Part shown: positions 1 through 8,825 of the stretch, piece by piece
Position numbering within the stretch: position 1 is the stretch's first letter
Layout of the letters: the number at the start of each line of letters is the position of its first letter
DNA from: Saccharimonas sp963550135
Lineage (GTDB): Bacteria > Patescibacteriota > Saccharimonadia > Saccharimonadales > Saccharimonadaceae
Direction of reading: 5' to 3'
Assembly (NCBI GenBank): GCA_963550135.1
Contig: CAUVBP010000008.1
Span: 1 to 48,579 of the forward strand
Length of the DNA: 48,579 nucleotides
Translations under genes and position numbers: made by a program
The notes under the pieces: generated by a model
What the model saw: the letters and a program-made list of their open reading frames with translations, nothing else
Databases searched by the model: none
Told to the model about the DNA's origin: nothing

Positions 1-14
1 GCCTCAATTACATT

Positions 15-44
15 TTAACAGTCAAACAGCTTTCGCGATATAAT
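15..44 (+). promoter_or_regulatory. Promoter of the CHAP gene, apparently leaderless
   Basis: TTAACA (15-20), an 18-base spacer and TATAAT (39-44) form a near-consensus promoter. Only six bases separate the -10 box from the ATG at 51, so transcription would begin at or next to the start codon. No Shine-Dalgarno sequence is present. Confidence 0.7.
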
Positions 45-50
45 TATTAC

Positions 51-689
51 ATGAAACACCAGCAGGCGGCGGCGCCCAAATTTTTCTCAAAGAAACGCTG
101 CATTATTTTAAGCGTAATTACGCTGCTGCTTATCGTACCAATCGCAGTCATTACTCAGCCGAAAATTGCCGATAAGCTGTCGTCTCTTATTAATTCCGTA
201 CACCTCGACAGGTCGCCTGGCGAAGCGGCTTTTCCAGATATTGATACGGCAAATTTAAGCCCAACTCGCCAAAAAATTATCAGCCTGGCAAAGACTGAAT
301 TCAAGGCGCAATCCGCTGGCGCCAAGTTCAGCCAGGGCGCCGAGGAGGCGTGGTGTGCTAACTTTGTGAGCTGGATCATGTATCAAGCGGGCGCGCCGCT
401 GAAGAATCCGCATACTGGCGGCTGGCGCATCCCGGGGACGTTTACCTTGCGTGAATATTACGAGGCGAATGGTCGCTTCAAGCCTGCTAATTCCGGCTAT
501 CAACCGCTTCCTGGCGACGCGGCAATTTACCGCAATTCGCCAGTGTTCGGCGACCATGCTAACATCGTCTTGAAAAATGATAACGGCGTGCTAACCACTG
601 TCGGCGGCAACGAAGCAAACCGCATCCGCGTGTTCGTCAATCATGACAAGCAATATGACGGACTGTTGGGATACGGCGTACCAAGTTAG
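51..689 (+). CDS. Membrane-anchored CHAP-domain peptidoglycan hydrolase
   Basis: This 212-residue protein has one N-terminal membrane segment (about residues 18-36) after a basic start, so the rest lies outside the membrane. Residues about 70-210 form a CHAP domain (NlpC/P60 superfamily amidase/endopeptidase). The likely nucleophile is C102 in WCANFVSW and the likely catalytic histidine is H169 in GDHANIVL, followed by the typical GGNE segment. CHAP enzymes cut amide or peptide bonds in peptidoglycan. It could act in self wall turnover or against the wall of a host cell; the sequence cannot decide. It has no co-directional partner and converges on corA. The ATG follows a leaderless promoter. 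Confidence 0.85.
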   Translation: MKHQQAAAPKFFSKKRCIILSVITLLLIVPIAVITQPKIADKLSSLINSVHLDRSPGEAAFPDIDTANLSPTRQKIISLAKTEFKAQSAGAKFSQGAEEAWCANFVSWIMYQAGAPLKNPHTGGWRIPGTFTLREYYEANGRFKPANSGYQPLPGDAAIYRNSPVFGDHANIVLKNDNGVLTTVGGNEANRIRVFVNHDKQYDGLLGYGVPS

Positions 690-732
690 ATTACAACCCC
701 TCTAAGCCAACATTTGCCTTTAGCCAAGATAT

Positions 733-1647
733 TTATCGCTTGCGCAAGAAAAATCCGCCCAGCGCGCAAGCCGCCACGATGCTAACCACAGTGATTTTCC
801 AAAACATCAGCGGATCATTATCACCAGGCACCGGCACGTTCATGCCAAACAACCCAGCAATCATCGTTGGGATAGTCAGCGCCACGGTTATAACTGTCAG
901 CAAGCGAATCGTCTCGTTCAGGCGGGTATCCATCACCGCCCGGTAGCTGTCGCGCACGTTGGTGATAGTTCGCAGCAAACTCTTACAACGGGCAATTACT
1001 TGCTCCAAATCGATCGACAAATCCTCGACATCCTCTTTATCATCCGCCCGCAGGCGCAAGCCGCTAGTCGCCAGCAATTTCTCGACCGCCCAGTTCATCG
1101 GGATGAGCGCGTCCAGATAGTCGTTCAATTTGCGCTCGTATTCCGCCAGCGTAGCAATGTCTTTGACCCGCAGCGTATGAATATTATCAGTAGCCGCTCG
1201 CATTTGGCGGTTAATCGCTGCCACCCGCCGCTGATACTGCCTAGATATTGCGTCAATCATATCAACCAACAACTCAACTGGCCGGTCGGTACGCGAACGC
1301 GCTTGGTCGATGAACGGCTGCCACAACCTGCCCAAGCTGTCGCGCGACAATGTCACAGCATAGTCCTTATTCAAGCAAAACAAAATCGGCGTAGTAAAAT
1401 CATTAAAATCATCATCGGTATCTGGCAACCGGGCGATTAGATATGTCCAATCGTCGTCAATCTCCAGGCGCGGCACTTCATGCGGATCAAGCGCGTCGCT
1501 CAGCAAATCATTATCAAGCCCCAGCGACAACAGCTCGGCCAGCTCATCCTCGTTCGGACGTTCGCAGCGCACCCACGAACCCGCCCGCAGGCGTTCCAGC
1601 GGCTTGATTTGCTGATTCTTGGCACTTGAATGAAGATATTGCAGCAT
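733..1647 (-). CDS. corA: CorA-family magnesium/divalent cation channel
   Basis: This 304-residue protein has the CorA architecture. A long cytoplasmic alpha/beta and helical domain is followed by two C-terminal membrane helices (about residues 245-267 and 280-300). The diagnostic GMN loop sits between them, here as FGMNVPVP, and the protein ends in a basic tail (FLRKR). CorA forms pentameric channels for Mg2+ (or Co2+/Ni2+) uptake. Length and motif order match the family. It is a single-gene transcript, divergent from the deacetylase gene, with its own promoter placing the start codon at the predicted transcription start. Confidence 0.93.
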   Translation of the reverse strand: MLQYLHSSAKNQQIKPLERLRAGSWVRCERPNEDELAELLSLGLDNDLLSDALDPHEVPRLEIDDDWTYLIARLPDTDDDFNDFTTPILFCLNKDYAVTLSRDSLGRLWQPFIDQARSRTDRPVELLVDMIDAISRQYQRRVAAINRQMRAATDNIHTLRVKDIATLAEYERKLNDYLDALIPMNWAVEKLLATSGLRLRADDKEDVEDLSIDLEQVIARCKSLLRTITNVRDSYRAVMDTRLNETIRLLTVITVALTIPTMIAGLFGMNVPVPGDNDPLMFWKITVVSIVAACALGGFFLRKR

Positions 1648-1653
1648 TCCCTT

Positions 1654-1682
1654 TTTATACTATAATTTGCTGATATTTTCAA
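1654..1682 (-). promoter_or_regulatory. corA promoter, leaderless geometry
   Basis: On the minus strand TTGAAA (1682-1677), a 17-base spacer and TATAAA (1659-1654) are followed by exactly six bases and the ATG at 1647. The six bases are AAGGGA, so a purine-rich stretch exists, but it would lie at or upstream of the start of transcription. Confidence 0.7.
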
Positions 1683-1710
1683 TGATTTTGATATCCAGAC
1701 AGATAAAAAA

Positions 1711-1725
1711 TCTGCTAGTAGCAGA
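1711..1725. promoter_or_regulatory. Perfect 7-bp inverted repeat between divergent genes
   Basis: TCTGCTA-G-TAGCAGA is a perfect palindrome in the 133-base gap between corA and the deacetylase gene. Read on the minus strand it is followed by six T residues, which resembles a terminator. However, no minus-strand gene lies upstream, so an operator shared by the divergent genes is equally possible. Confidence 0.4.
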
Positions 1726-1765
1726 AAAACTCAGCAGCAGCCCAGCACCCCTAGTACATTGAAAA

Positions 1766-1774
1766 TGCTATAAT
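1766..1774 (+). promoter_or_regulatory. Extended -10 promoter of the deacetylase gene, leaderless
   Basis: TGC followed by TATAAT (1769-1774) is an extended -10 element. Six bases separate it from the ATG at 1781. No good -35 box is visible, which fits an extended -10 promoter. There is no Shine-Dalgarno sequence. Confidence 0.65.
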
Positions 1775-1780
1775 ATATCT

Positions 1781-3340
1781 ATGCCTGCCAAAAAATCACC
1801 AAGGAAGACGCCAGCAAAACCACCAGCGAGCAAAGCCGATAAGCCTAAATCAGCTAGCAACAAAGTAGCCAAAACCAAACATGCCCGCCGCATAGCTAAA
1901 ACAAAAACCAAGCCCGCCAAATGGCGAAACGCGCTGATAGCGATATTATTATTGACGGCAATGGCAGCGGTTTTATCGGGGCTGGTTTACGTATATTTTA
2001 ACCAGCTGTCGCCGCGCCGCCCGACTGCTTTATCTGACGAGCAATACTATTTCACTGATTCGCGATACTCCGGCATTCGTTCTAAATTCGTAACGCGCCA
2101 AACTAACCGCGAGAAAGTTTCGATTGAATATCCGCTGACGAAAAATAATAAGATTAACAAGACCGTCGCGCAGGCAATTGACCGCGCTGACAGCGATTTC
2201 CGCTATGCCGCTACTAATATTCTGACGTTCGACCAGCCGCTGACCGAGACAATCAGCTACCAAGTCACCCATAATAATTCAGTAGCTTTATCGATCATTG
2301 TCAATATTAAGCAAGATATGCACGGCGCGCATCCGGTGTCGTTGACGCATTTTTGGACGTTTGATAAAAAATCTGGCGAGGTGATTAGTTTGAATGATTT
2401 AACCGAGCAATCAGAGAAAGCGGTCGGGGAAATCGTGGCGGCTGCCCGAAATAATATTAAGGAAACCATCAAGCAACGTCAGCAAGCAGAGCTGGATCTT
2501 AATGAAACGATTACCCAGGAAACGTTGTCGAATTTCGTTATTATTGATGGCGGCAATAGTTTAGCTTGGCCAATTGGGCAGGCGTCACTGCTGCCGTCAG
2601 CCTACGGCGAAATGACGATCAAAGTGCCGATTGCTGCCGTTGCCAAATATCTGCAAAATCCGACAGCCCGAAAACTAGCTAATATCCCCAAGCCGCCCGA
2701 GCCAAAACCAACACCAAAACCAGCGCCCGCCGCGCCGCCAGCCGCGAATTCTGGCGGTAAAGTGATTGCCTTAACGTTTGACGACGGGCCGGGACCGTAC
2801 ACCGCGCAGCTATTAGATATTTTGGATCAGCATGGCGCTAAGGCCACCTTTTTCTTGATCGGCAGCAAAGTCTCCAGCCAAGCCAACGTCGTACGCAGCA
2901 TCCATGCACGCGGCCACCAACTAGGCAATCACTCGTGGTCGCACCCAGAACTGCCTAAATTGCCAGTTGGCCAAATTGCTGGCGAAATCGACCGTACCAA
3001 TGACGCCATCAAGCAAGCCACCGGTGTCAAACCGAGCATCTTGCGCCCGCCTTACGGCGCGGTCAACGGCGTTGTCTTGGAGCAGCTTCGCCTGCGGGGC
3101 ATGTCGTCAATCTTGTGGTCGGTCGACACCCGTGACTGGGCCGATCGCAATAGCGATATCGTCTGCTCACGCGCTGTCGCTGGCGCCCACCCCGGAGCCA
3201 TCATCTTGATGCACGACATTCACCAAACGTCAGTCGGTGCCGTGCCGTGTATCCTTAGCGCGCTGAAACAGCAGGGTTATTCGTTTGTGACCGTGCAAGG
3301 ATTGATCGGTAATATGGCAGCGGGAGCTGGGTATCCGTGA
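1781..3340 (+). CDS. Membrane-anchored NodB polysaccharide deacetylase with RsiV/PdaC-like domain
   Basis: This 519-residue protein begins with a Lys/Pro/Ala-rich cytoplasmic tail (1-48), then a membrane helix (about 49-72) and an extracellular part. Residues about 90-295 resemble the DUF4163/DUF3298 (RsiV, PdaC) region. A Pro-rich linker (about 305-322) leads to a NodB carbohydrate esterase 4 domain (about 325-505). The NodB motifs are all present: TFDDGP with the catalytic and metal Asp, the HSWSH metal histidines, RPPYG, a DTRDW motif and LMHD near the end. CE4 enzymes remove N-acetyl groups from peptidoglycan or chitin-like sugars, which often gives lysozyme resistance. The substrate here is inferred. 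It is transcribed alone from a leaderless promoter. Confidence 0.9.
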   Translation: MPAKKSPRKTPAKPPASKADKPKSASNKVAKTKHARRIAKTKTKPAKWRNALIAILLLTAMAAVLSGLVYVYFNQLSPRRPTALSDEQYYFTDSRYSGIRSKFVTRQTNREKVSIEYPLTKNNKINKTVAQAIDRADSDFRYAATNILTFDQPLTETISYQVTHNNSVALSIIVNIKQDMHGAHPVSLTHFWTFDKKSGEVISLNDLTEQSEKAVGEIVAAARNNIKETIKQRQQAELDLNETITQETLSNFVIIDGGNSLAWPIGQASLLPSAYGEMTIKVPIAAVAKYLQNPTARKLANIPKPPEPKPTPKPAPAAPPAANSGGKVIALTFDDGPGPYTAQLLDILDQHGAKATFFLIGSKVSSQANVVRSIHARGHQLGNHSWSHPELPKLPVGQIAGEIDRTNDAIKQATGVKPSILRPPYGAVNGVVLEQLRLRGMSSILWSVDTRDWADRNSDIVCSRAVAGAHPGAIILMHDIHQTSVGAVPCILSALKQQGYSFVTVQGLIGNMAAGAGYP

Positions 3341-3375
3341 CCCTAGCCGGATATTAAGTCTACTCGTTACAGCAG

Positions 3376-3606
3376 CTATCCTGCCTTATCCACCTCAAAA
3401 ACCTTATATTTCGAAGTTGCGCCGCGCACTAATTTTACCTTTGATGAGGATACACCAAAATGTTTCGCCAGTAACTTCGCCGCCGCCAAATTCGCCCGAC
3501 CTTCAATGGCTGGTGCCTTGGTATATACTGTCAACGAACCATCATCATTCGCCACCACTTCTTCGCGGTGGCGGGAGTTGGGTTTAATTAGGACAGAGAT
3601 TTTCAT
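3376..3606 (-). CDS. DUF167 (YggU family) small protein
   Basis: This 76-residue protein is a complete DUF167/YggU domain. It shows the family pattern of an N-terminal strand, the acidic Tyr-containing strand (LTVYTKAPAIEG), then GRAN followed by AAKLLAKHFGV and a final VKLVRGATSKYKVFEV strand. The biochemical role of the family is not established. The gene lies 54 bases downstream of the ParA-like gene on the same strand. The ATG at 3606 has no clear Shine-Dalgarno sequence; a weak -10 (TAATCA) six bases upstream would fit a leaderless start but is not convincing. Confidence 0.85.
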   Translation of the reverse strand: MKISVLIKPNSRHREEVVANDDGSLTVYTKAPAIEGRANLAAAKLLAKHFGVSSSKVKLVRGATSKYKVFEVDKAG

Positions 3607-3660
3607 ACAATTTGATTATTTCTAAAGCAAAGATTTGTCGGCATATACAAATTAGCCGTC

Positions 3661-4680
3661 TTAATACTTATCCAGGATCTTCAAAATAGCGTCTGAAAGC
3701 TCGTCAAACTCTTGTCGAGCCTTCGCAATATTTTCGCGAGAGCCAGGCTGCGTTGCCTCTGCCTTATTAGGATCAATGTTGAAAATCGCAACACCTGATT
3801 CGTGCGTAATTGCCGGCAATCGACCGTAATCCTGAATATCGTGCAGCGACGCCCGGCTACTAGACGCAACCAGCCCGTTCCGACAATGGCGTTCGCTTAA
3901 GAATTTTTGAACTCTTTCTGGAATTTGATCAATCCACTTGCGGTGGTCTTTGATCGGTTTTTGGCCATACACATTGTACGAATTCAAGATATAGCCAATG
4001 AACAACCCTTCGCCGCTCAGTACAAATTGACTTTCAATACCGCTACTTAACGCTTTACCAGTATTACGCCAGTTGATTTTCCACTTTTCAAACATGATAC
4101 CAAGGTTCTCAATGCCCTGCAGACTAAGCGCATCAGGCATTAGCGGTACGACAAAATAATCGCTGCCAAGCAAGATTACTCGATTCAGCAGCCCTAACGT
4201 CGGCGAAGTATCAATCACGAAGATATCGACTTGATCGCTCAAGCCTTTTTCGCGCAGGAAACGATCTATCGCGCTCGTTTGGAAATAGCCAAGCTGCTCG
4301 CCAGCCGCAGCTGAGTTGTAGCCAGTCGATAAAACATTCTCATAATCGCTTAGCCGCATATCGCCACGTAGTAAATACAGATTATCGGGCGCGCCCTTAG
4401 CTTGCTCGAATTGTGCCGCCAAATCAATATCCGACCCTCCCTCAATCACTCCGCGCAGCACATCATAAATAGTCTTACTTATCTCTGAGAAAATCGTATT
4501 CTCGTAATATTCTTCGCCAAGCGCCAACCGCGTCAAATTACACTGCGGATCAAGATCAACCAGCATCGTCTTATAACCCTTGTTAGCAAACTGCACCGCA
4601 GTGTTATACGCCAGCGTTGTTTTACCAACGCCGCCCTTATTATTAAAGAAAACCAGTTTTTTAGAGCGAGGGAACTTCAT
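3661..4680 (-). CDS. ParA/MinD-type P-loop ATPase without a ParB partner
   Basis: This 339-residue protein has the deviant Walker A motif KGGVGKT at residues about 13-21, an LDPQCNLT switch (about 43-50) and a FVIDTSPTLG Walker B-like segment (about 154-163), as in the Soj/ParA family. Such ATPases position DNA, plasmids or protein complexes in an ATP-dependent way. No parB gene or repeated parS-like site is visible beside it. The next minus-strand genes upstream are unknown proteins and a type III restriction system, so it may belong to a mobile or defence region instead of the chromosome-segregation pair. It has its own leaderless promoter. Confidence 0.85.
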   Translation of the reverse strand: MKFPRSKKLVFFNNKGGVGKTTLAYNTAVQFANKGYKTMLVDLDPQCNLTRLALGEEYYENTIFSEISKTIYDVLRGVIEGGSDIDLAAQFEQAKGAPDNLYLLRGDMRLSDYENVLSTGYNSAAAGEQLGYFQTSAIDRFLREKGLSDQVDIFVIDTSPTLGLLNRVILLGSDYFVVPLMPDALSLQGIENLGIMFEKWKINWRNTGKALSSGIESQFVLSGEGLFIGYILNSYNVYGQKPIKDHRKWIDQIPERVQKFLSERHCRNGLVASSSRASLHDIQDYGRLPAITHESGVAIFNIDPNKAEATQPGSRENIAKARQEFDELSDAILKILDKY

Positions 4681-4686
4681 GTAATA

Positions 4687-4695
4687 ATTTTAGCA
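4687..4695 (-). promoter_or_regulatory. Extended -10 promoter of the ParA gene, leaderless
   Basis: TGC plus TAAAAT (4692-4687), then six bases (TATTAC) and the ATG at 4680. The six-base spacer is identical to that before the CHAP gene at the other end of the region. Confidence 0.6.
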
Positions 4696-4763
4696 TAGGG
4701 AAGAATTTTCTACGCATTAACACTACTTTTATATTTTAGATTCAAAAAGAATGGGGTTTGTAC

Positions 4764-5243
4764 TTAAGAATCTTCGTCGTTACCTTTGAAAAATCCCCTA
4801 AGTCTATAGATCATTTTCTCAAAATTTCCTTTCAAAATCTGCTCTACTTGATTACGGGCTTTCTCATTGTAGTCAATCTTACCAACTTTATCGCCAGCAC
4901 TATTTGATAAATAAATGAGACCGCTGGCAGCTTCAATGACGTCTTTTCTCGATGGTAGCGCAAATAATAAACGAACGAACCTTAATCTTATTAGTATAAA
5001 AATAGTAAAATATTTCTCTTCTAAATCACAGCTCAGCTGTCGAAACTCTGATCGCGCTTCCTGCACGAGATGTTCATTTAAATCAGAGTTATAGATAACA
5101 TTTGCATAATACTTTAAACGATTCCGAATTTTTCCTTTTACCTTTTGATATTCCAATATTTGGTCAAATACAAAATTCTTTAAGAGATATGCCGCCGATG
5201 CAACAATAACGCCCCAATAAAACTCATACCCTACAAAACTCAT
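4764..5243 (-). CDS. Small membrane-anchored protein of unknown function, downstream of the restriction genes
   Basis: This 159-residue protein has one N-terminal hydrophobic segment (about residues 10-26) followed by a charged, helical cytoplasmic part. A segment resembling EAASGLIYLSNS lies near residue 107. I do not recognise a named family. It lies 25 bases after the preceding gene and is probably the last gene of the restriction operon. Its base composition is AT-rich. The start region is a tandem 15-base repeat with a 16-base period (5219-5233 and 5235-5249). Each copy carries an ATG, in different frames. Only the ATG at 5243 opens the long frame; the copy at 5227 stops after 15 codons. 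Confidence 0.65.
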   Translation of the reverse strand: MSFVGYEFYWGVIVASAAYLLKNFVFDQILEYQKVKGKIRNRLKYYANVIYNSDLNEHLVQEARSEFRQLSCDLEEKYFTIFILIRLRFVRLLFALPSRKDVIEAASGLIYLSNSAGDKVGKIDYNEKARNQVEQILKGNFEKMIYRLRGFFKGNDEDS

Positions 5244-5249
5244 ACCCTA
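5219..5249. repeat. Tandem 15-bp repeat spanning the start codon
   Basis: AAAACTCATACCCTA occurs at 5219-5233 and again at 5235-5249. The 16-base period is not a multiple of three, so losing one copy would put the remaining ATG out of frame with the 159-residue protein. Confidence 0.8.
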
Positions 5250-5268
5250 ACTCCGTGAACTTTAATCC

Positions 5269-5871
5269 CTAAAACGATATCACCCCCAATTCCCGCGGCA
5301 AAATCTCCTGCACTTCTACTGAACCTGCCACTAAGTGGTAACCATGCAAGTTTGACGGCAAATCACGCTCGACCGAACGCCAATTAACCAGCCGATTTTC
5401 ATCAAAGTAATCCAGCAATTCCGCATTCAAAAAATGGTCGCGCGGCAAATCCACCGAACCGTCCCGATTGACGACCAGCGCGATTGACAAGCCAGCCGTC
5501 GTACCATCTTCGTTTTTAGCGTAGGCCGCCGTTACCAGATGAACCAGCGGCTCAAATTTCAGCACTGACTGATCGCTCGCCTCCACCTGCGCCTGGCCGC
5601 GACGCGCTAACTGCTGATTGATTTTTGCTGTCAATTCGTCAACACTTGGCTTACCGCCGCCTGCTCGGCAATAGTCGCAACCATCTGCTGCCTCGACATA
5701 TTCCAATAGCAAATCCATATCGACGTCAGTATCCTTAACGCCGTTTTGCGACAATTGCTCCACCATTTCATGCAGCGCGCCCAGCAAACTATAATCATTA
5801 GTACTCCTGGCAGCATCACCAATGCGGATGATGGCGCGAGCGATGGTGATGGTTTTATTTGGCGTGTTCAT
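5269..5871 (-). CDS. Unknown protein following type III Res
   Basis: I do not recognise this 200-residue protein. The ATG at 5871 is chosen because GGGAG lies six bases upstream; longer upstream starts would overlap the end of res. It looks soluble and has no signal peptide or membrane segment. A helical N-terminal part (about 1-65) contains a CDYCRAGG cysteine pair near residue 63. A C-terminal half has strand-like segments such as LSIALVVNRDGSVDLP. It lies 41 bases after res and 25 before the membrane-anchored gene, so it is probably in the restriction operon. It might modulate the restriction complex or be an effector; nothing in the sequence proves either. Confidence 0.65.
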   Translation of the reverse strand: MNTPNKTITIARAIIRIGDAARSTNDYSLLGALHEMVEQLSQNGVKDTDVDMDLLLEYVEAADGCDYCRAGGGKPSVDELTAKINQQLARRGQAQVEASDQSVLKFEPLVHLVTAAYAKNEDGTTAGLSIALVVNRDGSVDLPRDHFLNAELLDYFDENRLVNWRSVERDLPSNLHGYHLVAGSVEVQEILPRELGVISF

Positions 5872-5912
5872 ACATTCTCCCGAAGCTATTTCACAGCTCT
5901 TTATCAACATAT

Positions 5913-8825
5913 TTACACCCGCCAATCATCAGGTGTTGATTTAGCGTAATCACGCATACCAATTGTCTCAAAATGTTTCTTAGCACAAGCAATTTTATGC
6001 AACTCGTCTTCGCGTTCACCGCCATTCTTCGTCTCACGCACCATATATATTTTTTCTACACCATTGACTTCTTTGACAATTGCCCAGTCTGGATTGTAGT
6101 CACCAACTGGCGTCGGTATAGTAAATTTCGACGGTAACTTGAGGAATAATTTAATATCTTCACGACTATCCAAATATTCAGCAAACTTTTGTTCAGTCGC
6201 TGAATCCAACACCAATCTATCTGTCACCGTTTTTTGTTGATTTTTAACTTGATATAGTCGATCAATAAATCGTTCGACTTCTTCATCGCTATCTTTTTGG
6301 AAATTGCGAAGTTCATAATTACGCTCACCCATCTTTTCATACTCAACGCCGTCCACCACGACCTGCGCCAGTACCGACTTAATTGCACTCTTCACCATCT
6401 GCACATAGTCATATGGGTTTTTCAAGAATTCATGCAGCCGACCACTACCGATCAAAATGTCAACAATTGTTCGTCGAGTGAGACCAGTGCTATCCTGTAA
6501 TTCAGAGATGATATCCGGCAGTTCAAACGTTCCCGCCAAGTCATGCGTTACTTCGCCAACCATACCATCATTATGAACACCGCCACGCCTCAAAAGCACC
6601 CTATGTCTTTGCACTTCAATTCTCAATGGTTTAAGCTCAGGCTTGGCTTTAATGGCATTGATGGCCGCCATAATAATCTGACCGTTATCAAATACCACAT
6701 GGTACGTCGTTTTATGTGAAATTCGCTTCCACAATTCCTCAAGCAGTGGACTATACAAAACTTCTTTATTGGGACAAATCTTCTCTTTTTTACGTGCATC
6801 CTTAACAAATTTATCAATCTTACAGCCCTCAATAATATCGACCACCTCAGCATGATATTTTTGCAGATCGCCAGGCAGATCAAGTGTAAAGCCAATATTA
6901 TTTGGTGCGAAATTTGCCAACACCCGACCCTCGTCATCAATCATACTGCGACGCCGCAAACACTCCCAGACCTCATTTGATTTCTGATGTCCCAATGTAC
7001 TGTTTGGATCGTCATGTAGTGGTATCCGCGCAAATTCACTACGCCGCACAAAACCAATCTGAATACCAGCCTTCTTATATTCCTTTTGTAAATTATTCGC
7101 AAAATCACGATACGATTCATTGGCGACCACCATCAACTGATTGATCTGCTCGTCAAACACTCGTGTACCATCCTGTCGTACTGGCAAACGCAGACCCCGC
7201 CCAATCGTCTGTCGGCGATCATTTTCACTACCGCTCTCGCGCATCATACAAATTTGAAACACATTCGGGTTGTCCCAACCCTCTTTCAGTGCCGAGTGAC
7301 TAAAAATAAACCGTACTGGATTTGCCTGGTCAAGCAGTTTTTCTTTACCTTTCATGATTAGGTCATAAGCCGACTCATCTTGTGTATTGCCCTTGCTTTC
7401 TTTACTATCGACGAAGCTCATTTTACCGCCCTTACGCATCTCAGCAAAGTATGCTTTCCGAACTTCACTTGGGTCTTCAGGCATGATATCTTCGTAAAAA
7501 CGGCTCTTTCTTCGCTCTTCCTGGTATAATTCATCAAACCAACGCGCAAATTTTCCGTCAACCATATTCCCGTCAGCATCATATTCCAAATAGCTCGCCA
7601 CCTTATCAACAAAAAATAGACTCAATACCTTAATTCCTTGATCGCGCAGTAAATATTCACGCTTAATATGCTCGGCGATGGTCACACGAATCATCTCACG
7701 CATAACCTGGTCTTCATTGCCGCCCCAATCTTCACCAAGCATTAGGACCCCTTGCGACCCAACCTCCACACTCGCTGGAACCGTCGAAATTTCATTGATA
7801 GTATAACCTTCGTAAATACTATTACCAGTGCGAATATCCAGTTTGTCATGATGATTAACCCATAGCGGTTTTCTCCTGACATTACCGTTTTTGTCGCGGA
7901 CCAACACTTCAACATAAGCCTGAAGTTTCGGTGTATTACGCACATCAATGAGTTTAATATACGGCTTAGCATCGCTGCCCTCTTGCTGCGCGTTCGCCAC
8001 CACGATGCTTTTCACCAACTTCTCTCGGTGAGCATCAACTGGATCAAGCCGATACATCATGTTGTAGTCGTGAGTATGCGTGGCGCTATAGCGCAATGTA
8101 CACATTGGGTTCAAATCATTAATCGCACTCGTCGACAGTTCACTCTCCATATTTTGCGGCTCGTCCATGATAACAATCGGATTGACGGCGGCCAGATATT
8201 CAATTGGCGCAATACCATTTAGCTTATCGCGCTCTTGATGAATCACTCGCGTATTCTTATTGCCGCGAATTGCATCAATTGTCATAACCATAAACTGTGT
8301 CATAGTGCTGGTAGCATAACTCTGTACCACCTCTGGATTTTTACCGTCATACACTGACGCTTCGTACGGGCTATACCCCATCTCACGCGTGAAGTGCTCA
8401 CGCATGCCATCGAGGCTAGTTTTCACGCCCTCTTTGATGGCAATGCTCGGCACGATGATAATAAACTTCGAAAAACCATACAATTTCGCCATTTCCAGCG
8501 CTGTGCGTAGATATACATAGGTTTTGCCAGTACCTGTTTCCATCTCAACGCTAAAGTTCATGCCATTCAGCTTTTCAACCGGAGCGATACCGTTGTCGTT
8601 TTGTATTGACTTCACATTTTCTAATATCGCATCATCATCAAGCAGTAAATTATTACCAATTGCACCAATTTCATTAAAAAACCCAATCTGATCGCCGTAC
8701 ACTGATCTAGACCGCAAAACTGCATCAAACGCATCGGCGTCGTCAGGCTGACCATCGAAAACACTTGTAATAGCACTAATAGCCTGTAACTGAAACGGCT
8801 GACTGGAATCGTATTTAATTTTCAT
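5913..8825 (-). CDS. res: Type III restriction endonuclease, Res subunit
   Basis: This 970-residue protein is a superfamily 2 ATP-dependent translocase fused to a nuclease, as in type III Res. Motif I is METGTGKT (about residues 95-102). Motif II is DEPQ (221-224), a DExx box. A motif VI-like QTIGRGLRLPV lies near residues 540-555. The C-terminus carries a PD-(D/E)xK-like nuclease signature, YNPDW followed by RETK (about 910-935). Res works with Mod to cut DNA about 25-27 bp from an unmethylated site after ATP-driven communication between two head-to-head sites. The start at 8825 has GAGG upstream and overlaps the KilA-N gene by 11 bases. Confidence 0.93.
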   Translation of the reverse strand: MKIKYDSSQPFQLQAISAITSVFDGQPDDADAFDAVLRSRSVYGDQIGFFNEIGAIGNNLLLDDDAILENVKSIQNDNGIAPVEKLNGMNFSVEMETGTGKTYVYLRTALEMAKLYGFSKFIIIVPSIAIKEGVKTSLDGMREHFTREMGYSPYEASVYDGKNPEVVQSYATSTMTQFMVMTIDAIRGNKNTRVIHQERDKLNGIAPIEYLAAVNPIVIMDEPQNMESELSTSAINDLNPMCTLRYSATHTHDYNMMYRLDPVDAHREKLVKSIVVANAQQEGSDAKPYIKLIDVRNTPKLQAYVEVLVRDKNGNVRRKPLWVNHHDKLDIRTGNSIYEGYTINEISTVPASVEVGSQGVLMLGEDWGGNEDQVMREMIRVTIAEHIKREYLLRDQGIKVLSLFFVDKVASYLEYDADGNMVDGKFARWFDELYQEERRKSRFYEDIMPEDPSEVRKAYFAEMRKGGKMSFVDSKESKGNTQDESAYDLIMKGKEKLLDQANPVRFIFSHSALKEGWDNPNVFQICMMRESGSENDRRQTIGRGLRLPVRQDGTRVFDEQINQLMVVANESYRDFANNLQKEYKKAGIQIGFVRRSEFARIPLHDDPNSTLGHQKSNEVWECLRRRSMIDDEGRVLANFAPNNIGFTLDLPGDLQKYHAEVVDIIEGCKIDKFVKDARKKEKICPNKEVLYSPLLEELWKRISHKTTYHVVFDNGQIIMAAINAIKAKPELKPLRIEVQRHRVLLRRGGVHNDGMVGEVTHDLAGTFELPDIISELQDSTGLTRRTIVDILIGSGRLHEFLKNPYDYVQMVKSAIKSVLAQVVVDGVEYEKMGERNYELRNFQKDSDEEVERFIDRLYQVKNQQKTVTDRLVLDSATEQKFAEYLDSREDIKLFLKLPSKFTIPTPVGDYNPDWAIVKEVNGVEKIYMVRETKNGGEREDELHKIACAKKHFETIGMRDYAKSTPDDWRV

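Noticed and set aside
1000..1440. Long plus-strand frame opposite corA
   Set aside because: It lies wholly within corA, which has intact family motifs. The frame has no ribosome binding site and reads as antisense noise.
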